Part shown: one piece after another, positions 44,261 to 52,750 of the stretch | Position numbering within the stretch: position 1 is the stretch's first letter | Layout: each line of letters starts with the position of its first letter | Assembly (NCBI GenBank): GCA_030841085.1 | Contig: JAVEDP010000022.1 | Location: forward strand, 310,001 to 374,000 | Length of the DNA stretch: 64,000 bases | From: Pyrinomonadaceae bacterium | Lineage (GTDB): Bacteria > Acidobacteriota > Blastocatellia > Pyrinomonadales > Pyrinomonadaceae | Direction: 5' to 3' | Translations under genes and position numbers: made by a program | The notes under the pieces: model-generated | Databases searched by the model: none | Told to the model about the DNA's origin: nothing | The model's input: the letters and a program-made list of their open reading frames with translations, nothing else

Positions 44261-45136
44261 TTGAACTTGTTAAAGCAATCCATGACAAACACAGTGTTGT
44301 CGCCTTCGTACCCCGCCTGTGACCTCTCTCCGCGCCCGCTGAGCGACAAACCATTTGCGCACATAGTTCACCCCGAGTTCATCGATTCTCAACTCTACGC
44401 GCAACTGTCGAAAACATTTCCAACTTGTCCGCCAAAAACCGGGCCCACTGGATTTTCACTTTACTGGGGCGACAAAGAATATCGACAACTGCTCGCGACT
44501 CAGTCGGCCTGGCAATCGTTATTTAATACTTTTCATAGCCAGCTTTTTATTAATTGGAGCCGCGAACAATTCGCAGACGTCTGGGAACGAGAAGGTTGCA
44601 AGCTTAAGCTGGCTCAGGCTTGCTACGTACCTTACCGTGAAGACCGCGTTGACAAAGAGCGAGCAAAATTGCGCAAGGTTGAACATGCACCTCACGAGCT
44701 TTGGGTCCGCATGGATATCCATCAGGGGCGGCAGGGTTACGATCGTCCCATACACCTGGACCATGCGCGCCGGCTGATGTCAATGCTGATTTACATGTGC
44801 GACCATACTGAAAACGCGATGAAAGGCGGCGAACTATACCTGCATGACGACCAACAGCGCCGGTCGCCTTATCCTGCAGTCACGCGGATCACGCCGCGTC
44901 ACAATCTAATGATTGCTTTTCCCTGTAGCAGTCGCTCGCATCATTCCGTTTCGGCAATCACAACACAGCGCGCGCCGCGCAATTACATTCAGGTCCATAT
45001 CTCCAGTTCCGTAGACATTTGGCCCCGGCCCCCAGTCCCTCGTTGGCGCCGAACGCTTTCATCGATAAAGTCGCATTTAAAATCTGTCAGCGATTTGTCT
45101 GCAGCCAGCCCGGCTGGCAAAGTTTCTGCGCGATGA
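44261..45136 (+). CDS. 2OG-Fe(II) oxygenase-like protein in the polysaccharide cluster
   Basis: 291 residues. IHLDHARRLMSMLIYM (about 166-181) gives the His-x-Asp iron ligands, followed by GGELYLHDD (about 193) and SRSHHSVSAITTQRAPRNYI (distal His and the Arg binding 2-oxoglutarate), the order expected for a prolyl-4-hydroxylase-like double-stranded beta-helix. It may hydroxylate a sugar or peptide. The start is a TTG at 44261 with GGAG 4 nt upstream, or the ATG at 44282. The C-terminus overlaps the convergent SGNH gene by 50 nt; the last 50 residues are basic and Pro/Ser-rich. Confidence 0.65.
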   Translation: MNLLKQSMTNTVLSPSYPACDLSPRPLSDKPFAHIVHPEFIDSQLYAQLSKTFPTCPPKTGPTGFSLYWGDKEYRQLLATQSAWQSLFNTFHSQLFINWSREQFADVWEREGCKLKLAQACYVPYREDRVDKERAKLRKVEHAPHELWVRMDIHQGRQGYDRPIHLDHARRLMSMLIYMCDHTENAMKGGELYLHDDQQRRSPYPAVTRITPRHNLMIAFPCSSRSHHSVSAITTQRAPRNYIQVHISSSVDIWPRPPVPRWRRTLSSIKSHLKSVSDLSAASPAGKVSAR

Positions 45137-46340
45137 GTTCGCCAACAACGCGATGGCCACTCTCATTCCAATGGCCCTTTCCCTGCGTCTCTCCGGATCC
45201 GTGTAGAACGACTTGATTCCGAGTCGCGTATTCAAGCAGCAGCGGAGCCAGAGTTATGACTTCGAAACCCTCACGGTCGCCAAGCGCTTTGAAACGCATG
45301 TCAGGATAAAAAAGATTGTCTACTCCCAATTGCTTCGTATATGCCGCACGGAGCGAAGCATCCGGACTAACTTGAATGCCCGTGCTTCCGGTGACCACCA
45401 GAAATTTCGCGCTCCTGGCGCGGACTTCATCACGCATCTGCAGAACTAATTTCTCAGTCACAGTCCACGCTTCAACCCAATCGGAATTGGCCGGCGCCCT
45501 AAAGACCTCGTCATCCAAACCCGGCTCACCGCTGGAACTGGCATGCTTGACTGTAGGTGTGTTGCGCCACTGATACATTTCGCGCACAGCATCGAGCAAC
45601 CCCACCAGCCGAGAGTGAAATCGCAACTGATTCAGAGCTCGGCCGGCAAGGGATTGTTGTACCCTAAAACTAAGAGAGCTATTTCGCGCTTGAAGGCGAG
45701 AGTCGTCCAGGTGTAGTGAGCCTTCGCGGTAAACAAAGTATGGCAAGGCTGAGCTGGCGTATGGATCGAGCGCGCGAGAATTGTCGCGGACGTCATTGCG
45801 GGTCGTGACCAGAAGCAAGACTAAGTCCGGGTCGTATTGCCAGACGCGTTGTCGCAAGAGGATTAATTCCCGAGCGGTTGAGAAACCGGAAACACCGAAA
45901 TTCAAAACTTCGATCTTCCTGGCGGCCACAGTCGCGCTCGTCTCAGAAGACGCGACGCACGCCTGAAGCTTCTGCTCCATCACTGTCCAAAATGTTTTCT
46001 CCATCGGGACCTGAAAGGCCTCGGCAAAAGAATCTCCCAACACCGCGATTCGTATGGTGTCGCGGGGCTTGGCGATCGTGTGCTCGCGGTCCCGCAAGCC
46101 TTGGCTATTTATTCTGACGTAAGTCAATCCTTCCTTGCGCCACCAGCCTTCGGCGTTAGGTCTGAGCGAGAAGCCTACGTCTTTATCGACAATGTACGGA
46201 ATGAAGTGTGAGAAACCCAAAACACGCAGAGCGCCCTCAGCGAGTAACAGAGCAATAGCCAGCCCAGCAAAGACCAAGAGCAATTTTTTGAGTAGCCGTC
46301 GCGGTGGACGAAGTCGTGCCGATGGCGAAGTGTTATTCAT
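45087..46340 (-). CDS. Membrane-anchored SGNH/GDSL hydrolase-like protein
   Basis: 417 residues. One N-terminal membrane helix (LLKKLLLVFAGLAIALLLAEG) followed by a periplasmic SGNH hydrolase domain: IAVLGDSFAEAFQVPMEKTF (block I with the nucleophile Ser), NFGVSGFSTARELILL (block II Gly), LVTTRNDVRDN (block III Asn) and HWNESGHRVVGELI (block V with the Asp/His region). Such proteins deacetylate or acetylate polysaccharides (AlgX/DltD-like). It sits opposite and overlapping the end of the 2OG oxygenase gene, which fits glycan modification. Confidence 0.75.
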   Translation of the reverse strand: MNNTSPSARLRPPRRLLKKLLLVFAGLAIALLLAEGALRVLGFSHFIPYIVDKDVGFSLRPNAEGWWRKEGLTYVRINSQGLRDREHTIAKPRDTIRIAVLGDSFAEAFQVPMEKTFWTVMEQKLQACVASSETSATVAARKIEVLNFGVSGFSTARELILLRQRVWQYDPDLVLLLVTTRNDVRDNSRALDPYASSALPYFVYREGSLHLDDSRLQARNSSLSFRVQQSLAGRALNQLRFHSRLVGLLDAVREMYQWRNTPTVKHASSSGEPGLDDEVFRAPANSDWVEAWTVTEKLVLQMRDEVRARSAKFLVVTGSTGIQVSPDASLRAAYTKQLGVDNLFYPDMRFKALGDREGFEVITLAPLLLEYATRNQVVLHGSGETQGKGHWNESGHRVVGELIAQKLCQPGWLQTNR

Positions 46341-46407
46341 AATTTGCGGCTAACGCAACATCGAAAGGTCGCAAAAATTTGACGGCCGATCTCGTATCCA
46401 CTCAGCA

Positions 46408-47097
46408 CTATTTTCTCACCACCCAGGTCGTCATCGCGCGCAAGTTCTCGACCAGCGTCGTCTTAATTGGCTCGATAAACTCTCCCCCGAGGGCGGCGGT
46501 CACGTTTTTCAACATCGCTTCGTCAACCAAGAAACGATCTGAACCGTCAGGAAGATGATAACGTCGCCCGCCGAGCAGCTTGACGTTAGCTTCCATGCCG
46601 ATTGTTGATGCAAGGCGGGCGAAGAAAATTCCGCCAGGCCTGAGAACTCGCCACATCTCATTGACCATCGCCTGCCACTGATCTTCGTCGCGCGCAAAAT
46701 GCAGTACCGCGCTACTCAACACCCAATCAAAGCCACCGCCAAACTTTTTCGTCTGGTTGGGGTTATCTGATATTGACTTGCCGTTTACAGCGTGCTGCCT
46801 GCTGTTTGCTTCTCGTCCAAAGGACATTCGTTCTACCGGCTCAACGCGAAAATTGTTCGGCGGCAAATGTGGAGCGAGAACAGAAGCCAGCTTGCGGACC
46901 TCGAGTATTGCCTCTTCCGACTGATCGACAGCGAAGACCTCATAGCCGTTGCGAAGAAAATGAACCAGATTCCGACCCGATCCACAACCGGCATCCAGCA
47001 CGCGCATCCCAGGAGCAAAGCGGCCCTTCAAGAGTTGGTCAAAAAGGTAAATATCGATGTTTCCCAATAACTTCTGGAGATTATCTTCGCTCATCAT
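46408..47097 (-). CDS. Class I SAM-dependent methyltransferase with a repeat-derived insertion
   Basis: 229 residues. RVLDAGCGSGRNLVHFLRNG (about 33-52) is motif I, then YEVFAVDQSEEAILEV (acidic ribose-binding residue) and FDWVLSSAVLHFARDEDQW (motif IV), LRPGGIFFARLAS (motif post). Between residues about 97-123 there is an extra stretch NSRQHAVNGKSISDNPNQ that interrupts the fold; its DNA contains five 7-nt units at 46779-46813. The frame is preserved. Substrate unknown, possibly a sugar or lipid of the neighbouring polysaccharide cluster. Two adjacent ATGs (47097, 47094) are possible starts. Confidence 0.8.
   Translation of the reverse strand: MMSEDNLQKLLGNIDIYLFDQLLKGRFAPGMRVLDAGCGSGRNLVHFLRNGYEVFAVDQSEEAILEVRKLASVLAPHLPPNNFRVEPVERMSFGREANSRQHAVNGKSISDNPNQTKKFGGGFDWVLSSAVLHFARDEDQWQAMVNEMWRVLRPGGIFFARLASTIGMEANVKLLGGRRYHLPDGSDRFLVDEAMLKNVTAALGGEFIEPIKTTLVENLRAMTTWVVRK
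46779..46813 (+). repeat. 7-nt repeat array inside the methyltransferase gene
   Basis: Five units TGCCGTT, TACAGCG, TGCTGCC, TGCTGTT and TGCTTCT (plus strand) lie within the insertion between methyltransferase motifs; the units resemble those at 54510-54551. Confidence 0.7.
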
Positions 47098-47450
47098 GTT
47101 TACCTTTGTGGTGATCCATTCTCAAATCCATCAACAACTGTGTCCAATAGATTAGCAAAGTTTACTCGAGAATCGCCGGTGGTTTCCGACTCGCTGCATG
47201 AACTCTTTCATAAACTGAAAACGCAGCACCTCACGTTCGCTCTAGACGACGGCCAAAGTCTGTGCAGAATTAGGTTTTGCCCGTCACCCTGGAGTTTAGA
47301 TCCTGAGAGGCTGCCTCTTGCTCTCTTGATGTTGCATTTTGCAATATCAAAACCGTTCAATACCGCTCGGCTTAAGAGAACCAGAAATCACGGCAACGGC
47401 TGCCAGGCGAAAAATTCCGTCGAGCAATTGTGATCTCCCAAAAGCTTCTC
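47098..47450. other. Intergenic region with no recognisable gene
   Basis: Divergent gap of 353 nt between the methyltransferase and ORF6N genes. It has one open frame of about 97 codons on the plus strand (47140-47433) whose translation shows no domain and which has no ribosome-binding site. It presumably contains promoters for both sides. Confidence 0.5.
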
Positions 47451-47978
47451 ATGAATAAATCATTAGCAGCGATTCCCGTTGAGCGAGTTGAACAGGCGAT
47501 TCTTCGCATTCGCGGCGAGAGGGTCATTCTTGATGCTGAACTCGCGAAACTGTACGGTGTCCCGACCAAGCGTTTGAACGAACAAGTAAAACGGAACCGC
47601 GAGCGATTTCCTGAAGACTTCATGTTTCAACTCACGATTGAGGAGGCCAGTTCCACTCAACGTTTAAGGTCGCAATTTGCGACCTTAAAGCGAGGGCAGC
47701 ATTTGAAGTATCGGCCTCTGGCATTTACCGAACATGGTGCACTTATGGCGGCTAATGTCTTAGCTAGTAAAACCGCAATTGCCGCAAGTGTGGAAGTTGT
47801 TCGCGCATTCGTGCGTTTGCGCCAGATATTCGCCGCGAATGATGAATTGGCCCGAACACTTAACGAACTCGAAAAGAAATACGATCACCAGTTCAAGATT
47901 GTCTTCGAGGCGATTCGTGAACTTATGACTCCGCCACCAGTGAAGATCAAGCCGATTGGATTTCGACCAAAGCGCTGA
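47451..47978 (+). CDS. ORF6N domain protein (KilA-N-type DNA-binding)
   Basis: 175 residues from ATG 47451. IRGERVILDAELAKLYGVPT, LNEQVKRNRERFPEDFMFQL and YRPLAFTEHGALMAANVL are the ORF6N signature, a DNA-binding domain known from phage antirepressors and from chromosomal orphans. A helical region follows and it ends KPIGFRPKR. Many such genes are remnants or regulators of mobile DNA; no other phage gene is near. It probably has a role in gene regulation; DNA target unknown. Confidence 0.8.
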   Translation: MNKSLAAIPVERVEQAILRIRGERVILDAELAKLYGVPTKRLNEQVKRNRERFPEDFMFQLTIEEASSTQRLRSQFATLKRGQHLKYRPLAFTEHGALMAANVLASKTAIAASVEVVRAFVRLRQIFAANDELARTLNELEKKYDHQFKIVFEAIRELMTPPPVKIKPIGFRPKR

Positions 47979-48125
47979 AAAGGCGAAGAAAGCGATTGGG
48001 AGATTGGCAAGTCATCCGGGACGTTCGTTCTACCTGGGAAGCGGCATTTTCAATCAACGTTTGTTCGAACTTTCAACTGAATTCGTTACCGTCAACTCTC
48101 AACTTCTAAACGAAAGGCCCCGCCC

Positions 48126-49523
48126 ATGAGCGAAGTCAAACTCAACCTTGTCGACGCCGAACGAGTTCTTCACGGCACAATTCACGGTTCATTCGTTGAT
48201 GCTTGTGTGGCCGCGCTGTCGGCCGAACCAGAAACGATTGCTGAATTGGAAGTGGCGCTCGCGCGTTATCACAAACTGCGCGATGCAGAGAATCACTTCG
48301 CCTGGTTCTCTTCAATTTATCTTCCGACAAACACGAGTTCGACCAACTTTGGCCTGGCGCCCGACAATCCCGAACCCGTTCATAGTCTGGCCGCGGCGCT
48401 CGATGCCGAGCCCTGGGATGCCGGCATTGTGGTGATCGATCTGGCGGCCCGCATCGTCGCCATTGATTCTTTGTATTCGCAACCTGGCCCAGAGGGGGAA
48501 GTGTTTTTTCACGACGGGCAGGCGCTGACCGACATTCCCATTTTGTATCGCGTTCCGGACGACTGGTTGTTCGTTAATTCGGTTGACGCCTATCGCTGGT
48601 CGCGCGAACGGCGCATTCGTGAGCGCGCGGTCAAACCTGCCTGCGACCTTCGCCCCATTTTATTTGGCCGTCCTCTGCTGGAGTTTATTGTCAACGCTTA
48701 CTTTTCGCTGCCCGTCGAAAGGCGAACGACATTAATCTCGCCTGCCGACGTGGAGACAGATAACAACGAGGCAGCTGACGAACCATTAGCAAGTGAGATA
48801 AGCGCCATTCACGCACGTTGGCTGCTGACCCCGCGTGCCGATCTGCGCGGCGAGTCACCGCGCGATGTGCTGCTCGCGCAACAGGACTTCATCGAGTTTG
48901 ATTTACACACGCGTTCGCTGCAATGGAGTTTGCAAAATGAGGGGCCACCCTGTTTATCGAAAGATTCTTTTGCTTATCGCTTCGCAGGTTTTGGCATGCA
49001 CGAGTGGATTCTTTACTACGATCTTGTGCGCCACTTGCTTCAGAGCCTTTTCGACTTGCAGTCAACCGCCGACGTGCGCAACGCCGAGAGCGTAAACGAA
49101 ATACTTGCGACGCTTGAACAGATTGAAACCGAGTGGCTCGAAAGTCCGCAACCGGATCTCGACGGACGAATTCCCGCCATCCTCATCGACAATGAGCGCA
49201 AGCGTCTGCCGCAGGCGCTGCGTCCGCGCGATATGATCATTGATGAGGATTGTCCCGCTTGCCAGATGTTCGGCGACGAGACCAGCCCGCTGGGAATGGG
49301 CGTAGGTTTTTGGCATCTCGATGGCTGCAACATGGATGATGACTTTGCATTCTCATCGTTCAAGACACGACAAGAGTGGGAAGTCGAAAACCGCCGCCGC
49401 GAAGAATTCAATAGAGAGTTCAATCGCAAGTGGGCAGAACGTGAGCAACGGATTGCCCGCGGCGAACCGCTCGAACCAGATCCATTCTTCGATCCCGAAC
49501 CGTTCGATTTCGAGGCTGGTTAG
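48126..49523 (+). CDS. Conserved hypothetical protein (unrecognised family)
   Basis: 465 residues, acidic, no signal peptide or membrane segment. It has no catalytic motif I know. Two parts can be seen: an N-terminal alpha/beta part (DAERVLHGTIHGSFVDACV, SLYSQPGPEGEVFFHDG, AFAGFGMHEWILYYDL region near 290) and a C-terminal acidic part (DEDCPACQMFGDE at about 377, then many charged residues ending PDPFFDPEPFDFE). The CPAC pair could bind a metal. AACGAAAGG precedes the ATG by about 8 nt. Single gene. Codon use looks normal, so probably expressed; function not assignable. Confidence 0.65.
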   Translation: MSEVKLNLVDAERVLHGTIHGSFVDACVAALSAEPETIAELEVALARYHKLRDAENHFAWFSSIYLPTNTSSTNFGLAPDNPEPVHSLAAALDAEPWDAGIVVIDLAARIVAIDSLYSQPGPEGEVFFHDGQALTDIPILYRVPDDWLFVNSVDAYRWSRERRIRERAVKPACDLRPILFGRPLLEFIVNAYFSLPVERRTTLISPADVETDNNEAADEPLASEISAIHARWLLTPRADLRGESPRDVLLAQQDFIEFDLHTRSLQWSLQNEGPPCLSKDSFAYRFAGFGMHEWILYYDLVRHLLQSLFDLQSTADVRNAESVNEILATLEQIETEWLESPQPDLDGRIPAILIDNERKRLPQALRPRDMIIDEDCPACQMFGDETSPLGMGVGFWHLDGCNMDDDFAFSSFKTRQEWEVENRRREEFNREFNRKWAEREQRIARGEPLEPDPFFDPEPFDFEAG

Positions 49524-49733
49524 CTGCGGCGGCTTGTTGGTTGCGGCGCGAAGAGCGAGGTGTTTGGCGGCCCCTGTTTTCACTCATATCCCGTCTGAAT
49601 TCTGCGCTTTTCATTTGGTTATTTACTCCGCGTCGCCATCCGAGTAATCTGTAAGCAACGGATCTCACCGCACCTGGTCAACAGCGATCACCGTTTCGTG
49701 CCCCAACCTAAAATCCGATCTCGGAGGGACGTG

Positions 49734-50573
49734 ATGAAGCTGTGTTCACAATGCGAGTTTATTTATGAAGACGACCAGGAACGCTGCGACATGGATGGGG
49801 GGCAACTCGTCTACGAACCAACGCTGGAACACGCCTTCCCAAACAACGCACTACAGGCGCGGACAGAACTGGAGCGGCGAGGGCCTATATCAAAATCGCC
49901 GGCGGAAGGCAGGGGCAGTCGGCAGACAGCAGGAGCAGAAGAGGGAGTAACAGGGAGCGCTGAACAGCAGCAATTACTCTTATCCTGCCGATTGCTCCCG
50001 CCTACTGCCGACTCTGTGCAGCAACCGGCGGCTTCAATCGCGCAGCTGCGTGGATGGTCCAACCGCAGCAAATTGGCATCACAAATCGCGGCCGTCGCAG
50101 TGCTCGCGGTTGTTTCCTTCATGGCTTTTTATGCGATCTCACGTGTGTTCCAAACAAAACCGCAAACCGCGAAAAACACGATCGAAACTCAGAAGGCGAG
50201 ACGCGAAATTTCCACGATGTCACCCATCGTGTCGAATACGCCCGTGACTAATGAGAAATCGGAAACTCGAGAAACGAAACTCGACGCATCCCGTTCGTCC
50301 ACCGAACCCGAAACTCGAAACTTGAAACGCGAGACTGCGTTTCCGGCATTGCCGGGGCTGAAACCGCTCCCACGTTTGAAGCCATTACCTACGCTGAAAT
50401 CAATACCGAGGTTGTCCGACCAGGGCGTAGCGGTAAACGCTTACAGAAAAGCTCTCGGTGTGAACACACGGGAGAGTGCAAAAAAGGATTCGCGCTTTGG
50501 ATCGTTTCTAAAAAAGACCGGACGAATACTGACCAAGCCGTTTAAGTCGTCAGTCGTAAATCGTAAATCGTGA
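49734..50573 (+). CDS. Zinc-motif protein with a membrane helix and repeat-derived linker
   Basis: 279 residues from ATG 49734, which has CGGAGGG 6 nt upstream. The N-terminus MKLCSQCEFIYEDDQERCDM has CxxC and a further Cys, a motif seen at the start of many Acidobacteria proteins. One membrane helix (QIAAVAVLAVVSFMAFYAIS) lies near residue 125. The regions at about 55-100 and 165-205 are low complexity; their DNA contains 7-nt units (for example CGAAACT twice then TGAAACG at 50310-50330) and CAG/GGCAG units. It ends with basic residues and its TGA stop lies in a heptamer array. Function unknown. Confidence 0.6.
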   Translation: MKLCSQCEFIYEDDQERCDMDGGQLVYEPTLEHAFPNNALQARTELERRGPISKSPAEGRGSRQTAGAEEGVTGSAEQQQLLLSCRLLPPTADSVQQPAASIAQLRGWSNRSKLASQIAAVAVLAVVSFMAFYAISRVFQTKPQTAKNTIETQKARREISTMSPIVSNTPVTNEKSETRETKLDASRSSTEPETRNLKRETAFPALPGLKPLPRLKPLPTLKSIPRLSDQGVAVNAYRKALGVNTRESAKKDSRFGSFLKKTGRILTKPFKSSVVNRKS

Positions 50574-50680
50574 AGCGTAAACAGAATAAATGATGAATGA
50601 TGAATGATAAGGGATGAGGGATGAGTGCTGGGTACTGTTCACTGTTTGCTTTTTACAGTTCATACTTCGGTGCACGGTTC
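50548..50680 (+). repeat. Long 7-nt repeat array (19 units) at a gene end
   Basis: Nineteen consecutive 7-nt units in one phase: CGTAAAT twice, CGTGAAG, CGTAAAC, ATGATGA twice, ATGATAA, GGGATGA twice, GTACTGT, TCACTGT, TTGCTTT and others. The TGA stop of the zinc-motif gene is inside the CGTGAAG unit. The array drifts from one unit family to another without a phase break. Confidence 0.85.
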
Positions 50681-50760
50681 ACCGCCCTAGATTTACATTC
50701 TGTGTAATCCGTGCAATCTGCGGATTCTTCCCGCCTTCTCGTTTAATTTCTTTTCTGACC

Positions 50761-50789
50761 CGCGCTTATCCGCGAAAATCCGCGGCTAA
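50761..50789. repeat. Half copy of the TAGCCGCGGA repeat at an aminotransferase stop
   Basis: On the minus strand TAGCCGCGGATTTTCGCGG begins with the TAG stop of the aminotransferase gene (50786-50788). Confidence 0.7.
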
Positions 50790-52129
50790 GAAACCGCGCG
50801 ATCGGTAATCTCCAGTCCTTTATCAATGATCGCGAACGCCTCACGCAGTTCAGTTTCAGTGATGCACAGCGGCGGATTCGTGAAGAATGTATTCCAGCGC
50901 ACGAAAGTATAAAGACCTTCCTGACGAAAGAACTTGCCCAGCTCCTGCATCTCAGGCGAACTGCCGTTGAAAGGCGCCATCGGTTCGCGCGTCTCGCGGT
51001 TACGCACCACTTCTACAATTCCAAACAACCCAATGTTGCGCGTCGCGCCAACCGACGGATGACGGTTCTGCAGATCTTCGAGCATGCCGCGCATAACTTC
51101 ACCCATACGCCGAGCGTTCTCAATCAGCTTGTCTTCTTCATACACCGCGATCGTTGCCAGCGCGGCCGCACAAGCCAGCGGGTGACTGTTATAAGTAAGC
51201 CCGCCGTAGAAAACATTCTTCTCAAAGTGATCGGCGATCTGGCGCCGCATGCCCACCGCACCGAGTTGCACGTACGCGCTGGTCAGTCCCTTGGCCATCG
51301 AAATTAGATCAGGCACAACTTTCCAGTGGTCCACTGAGAACCATTTGCCGGTGCGGCCAAACCCGGCCATCACTTCATCGGCAATCAACAGGATGCCGTA
51401 CTTGTCGCACAGCGCTCTTAACCCCTGCATGTAACCGTCGGGCGGAATAAGAATTCCGTTCGTACCAACAACAGGTTCTACAATTATTGCCGCGACGGTC
51501 TTCGCGCCTTCGAGCTCAAGAATCTCTTCCGTGCGCGCCAGCACTTCTTCAGTCGTCTCCGATCCTTTTTGAATGCCATGATAAAAGTCAGGAATGCGAA
51601 ACACGCCCGGGATGCCGGGTTCGGCGGCCCAGCGGCGCGGATCGCCAGTCAGTGTCAGCGCGCCGGCGGTGCCGCCGTGGTAAGAGCGATAGCGCGCGCC
51701 AATTTTATGACGACCGCTGAACATGCGCGCGATGCGGATCGCGTTCTCGTTGGCTTCGGCGCCGCCGTTGGTGAAGAAAAAACAATCGATGTCGCCGGGC
51801 GTGATCTCAGCGAGCTTCACACTTAGGCGCGCGCGCACTTCGGTGGCCATGAAGGGATTCGCATAAGGAAGCACCGCCGCTTGTTCCTGAATCGCGCGCA
51901 CCACGCGCTCGTCGCCGTGCCCGATGTTCACGCACATCAATTGGCTGTTGAAGTCGATGAAACGCTTGCCTTCGGGCGTCCAGAAGTAGATACCCTTAGC
52001 GCGCGCAACGGGAATGGGATCGACTGCGGCTTGCGCAGACCATTCAAACAGCGTGTGTCGCCGGCACAGTTCGACGATCTCAGCGCCGGTCATTTTTTCA
52101 CCCTTCATCATTTCGGTATTAGTAGTCAT
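50786..52129 (-). CDS. Class III PLP aminotransferase
   Basis: 447 residues. GKRFIDFNSQLMCVNIGHGD at about 55-74, FTNGGAEANENAIRIAR (about 113-129; phosphate-binding), YRSYHGGTAGALTLTGDP, LLIADEVMAGFGRTGKWF (about 240-257; Asp to the pyridine N) and LISMAKGLTSAYVQLGAVGM with the PLP lysine are the class III (omega-amino acid or ornithine-type) signature. It moves an amino group from an omega- or beta-amino acid to pyruvate or another oxoacid. The start is the ATG at 52129 or an internal one at 52093. It ends in a repeat arm and is divergent from the lytic transglycosylase. Confidence 0.9.
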   Translation of the reverse strand: MTTNTEMMKGEKMTGAEIVELCRRHTLFEWSAQAAVDPIPVARAKGIYFWTPEGKRFIDFNSQLMCVNIGHGDERVVRAIQEQAAVLPYANPFMATEVRARLSVKLAEITPGDIDCFFFTNGGAEANENAIRIARMFSGRHKIGARYRSYHGGTAGALTLTGDPRRWAAEPGIPGVFRIPDFYHGIQKGSETTEEVLARTEEILELEGAKTVAAIIVEPVVGTNGILIPPDGYMQGLRALCDKYGILLIADEVMAGFGRTGKWFSVDHWKVVPDLISMAKGLTSAYVQLGAVGMRRQIADHFEKNVFYGGLTYNSHPLACAAALATIAVYEEDKLIENARRMGEVMRGMLEDLQNRHPSVGATRNIGLFGIVEVVRNRETREPMAPFNGSSPEMQELGKFFRQEGLYTFVRWNTFFTNPPLCITETELREAFAIIDKGLEITDRAVS

Positions 52130-52167
52130 CTTTTTCTGCTCTCGCCTTCCACCTTCCTTATCTTCCG

Positions 52168-52251
52168 CTTTCTGCCTAGTGCATACTGCCTTCTGCGTTT
52201 TGTCTTCCGACCTCTGACCTCTGACCTCTGACTTCTGACTTCTGACTTTCT
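52168..52251 (+). repeat. Twelve-unit 7-nt repeat array (ACCTCTG / ACTTCTG units)
   Basis: Units CTTTCTG, CCTAGTG, CATACTG, CCTTCTG, CGTTTTG, TCTTCCG, then ACCTCTG three times, ACTTCTG twice and ACTTTCT, unbroken in phase over 84 nt, in the upstream region of the aminotransferase gene. Confidence 0.85.
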
Positions 52252-52750
52252 GTCTTTTGGGCCAAGATATTACTCAAAGCCGCCGTTGAGTACCACTCAA
52301 GATCAGGTGTCTCGTGGTCGGGAAGGGCGGCTCGCCCGTCGCTCTCGTCTTTCAATCGAGATCACCCACCGGCTACCGCAGACAGTACTGACAAGACCGA
52401 TTCACGATTTATTTTGGAGTGCGGCGGCGAGCGGGGTCCCCGGCACGGCAGCCGTGCTGGGGTGCACTGGACGCCGCTTTGGTCCTTCGAACGAGATCAC
52501 CCACCCGGTACCCCCACGGGTCGGGCTACTGACAAAACAATTCACGATTTGCGATTCACGATTTACGAACGCTCCCATTCACTGTTTGCCATCTCTATTG
52601 ACTTCACAGCCCTTTTGGCATAAAAGCTTCATCGTTCCCTCCAAGAAAATATTCGTCATATCCCTTCTCCTGCCCTTAGTGCTGGGCTTTAACTTATTTC
52701 TTCGGCGTAATCTGCGTAATCTGCAGATGACTTTTCTTGTTTACTTTTAT
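52252..52750. repeat. Repeat mosaic upstream of the lytic transglycosylase gene
   Basis: Contains a 74-nt element (52412-52485, TTTTGGAGTGCGGCGGCGAG...) whose second copy is at 56243-56316, two copies of a GAGATCACCCACC sequence (near 52360 and 52492), and heptamer units GATTCAC and GATTTAC (52401-52413, 52541-52565). A frame reads through it in phase with the downstream gene, but its translation is repeat-derived. Confidence 0.7.

Noticed and set aside
47140-47433. A 97-codon open frame between the methyltransferase and ORF6N genes
   Set aside because: No ribosome-binding site, no domain, and composition unlike neighbouring genes; listed only as an intergenic region.
47451-47978. Prophage remnant around the ORF6N gene
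   Set aside because: No integrase, terminase, capsid or tail genes are present and the flanking genes are ordinary chromosomal ones.
52286-52750. An N-terminal extension of 155 codons of the lytic transglycosylase
   Set aside because: The DNA is a mosaic of dispersed repeats and heptamers; a signal sequence begins at the ATG at 52751.
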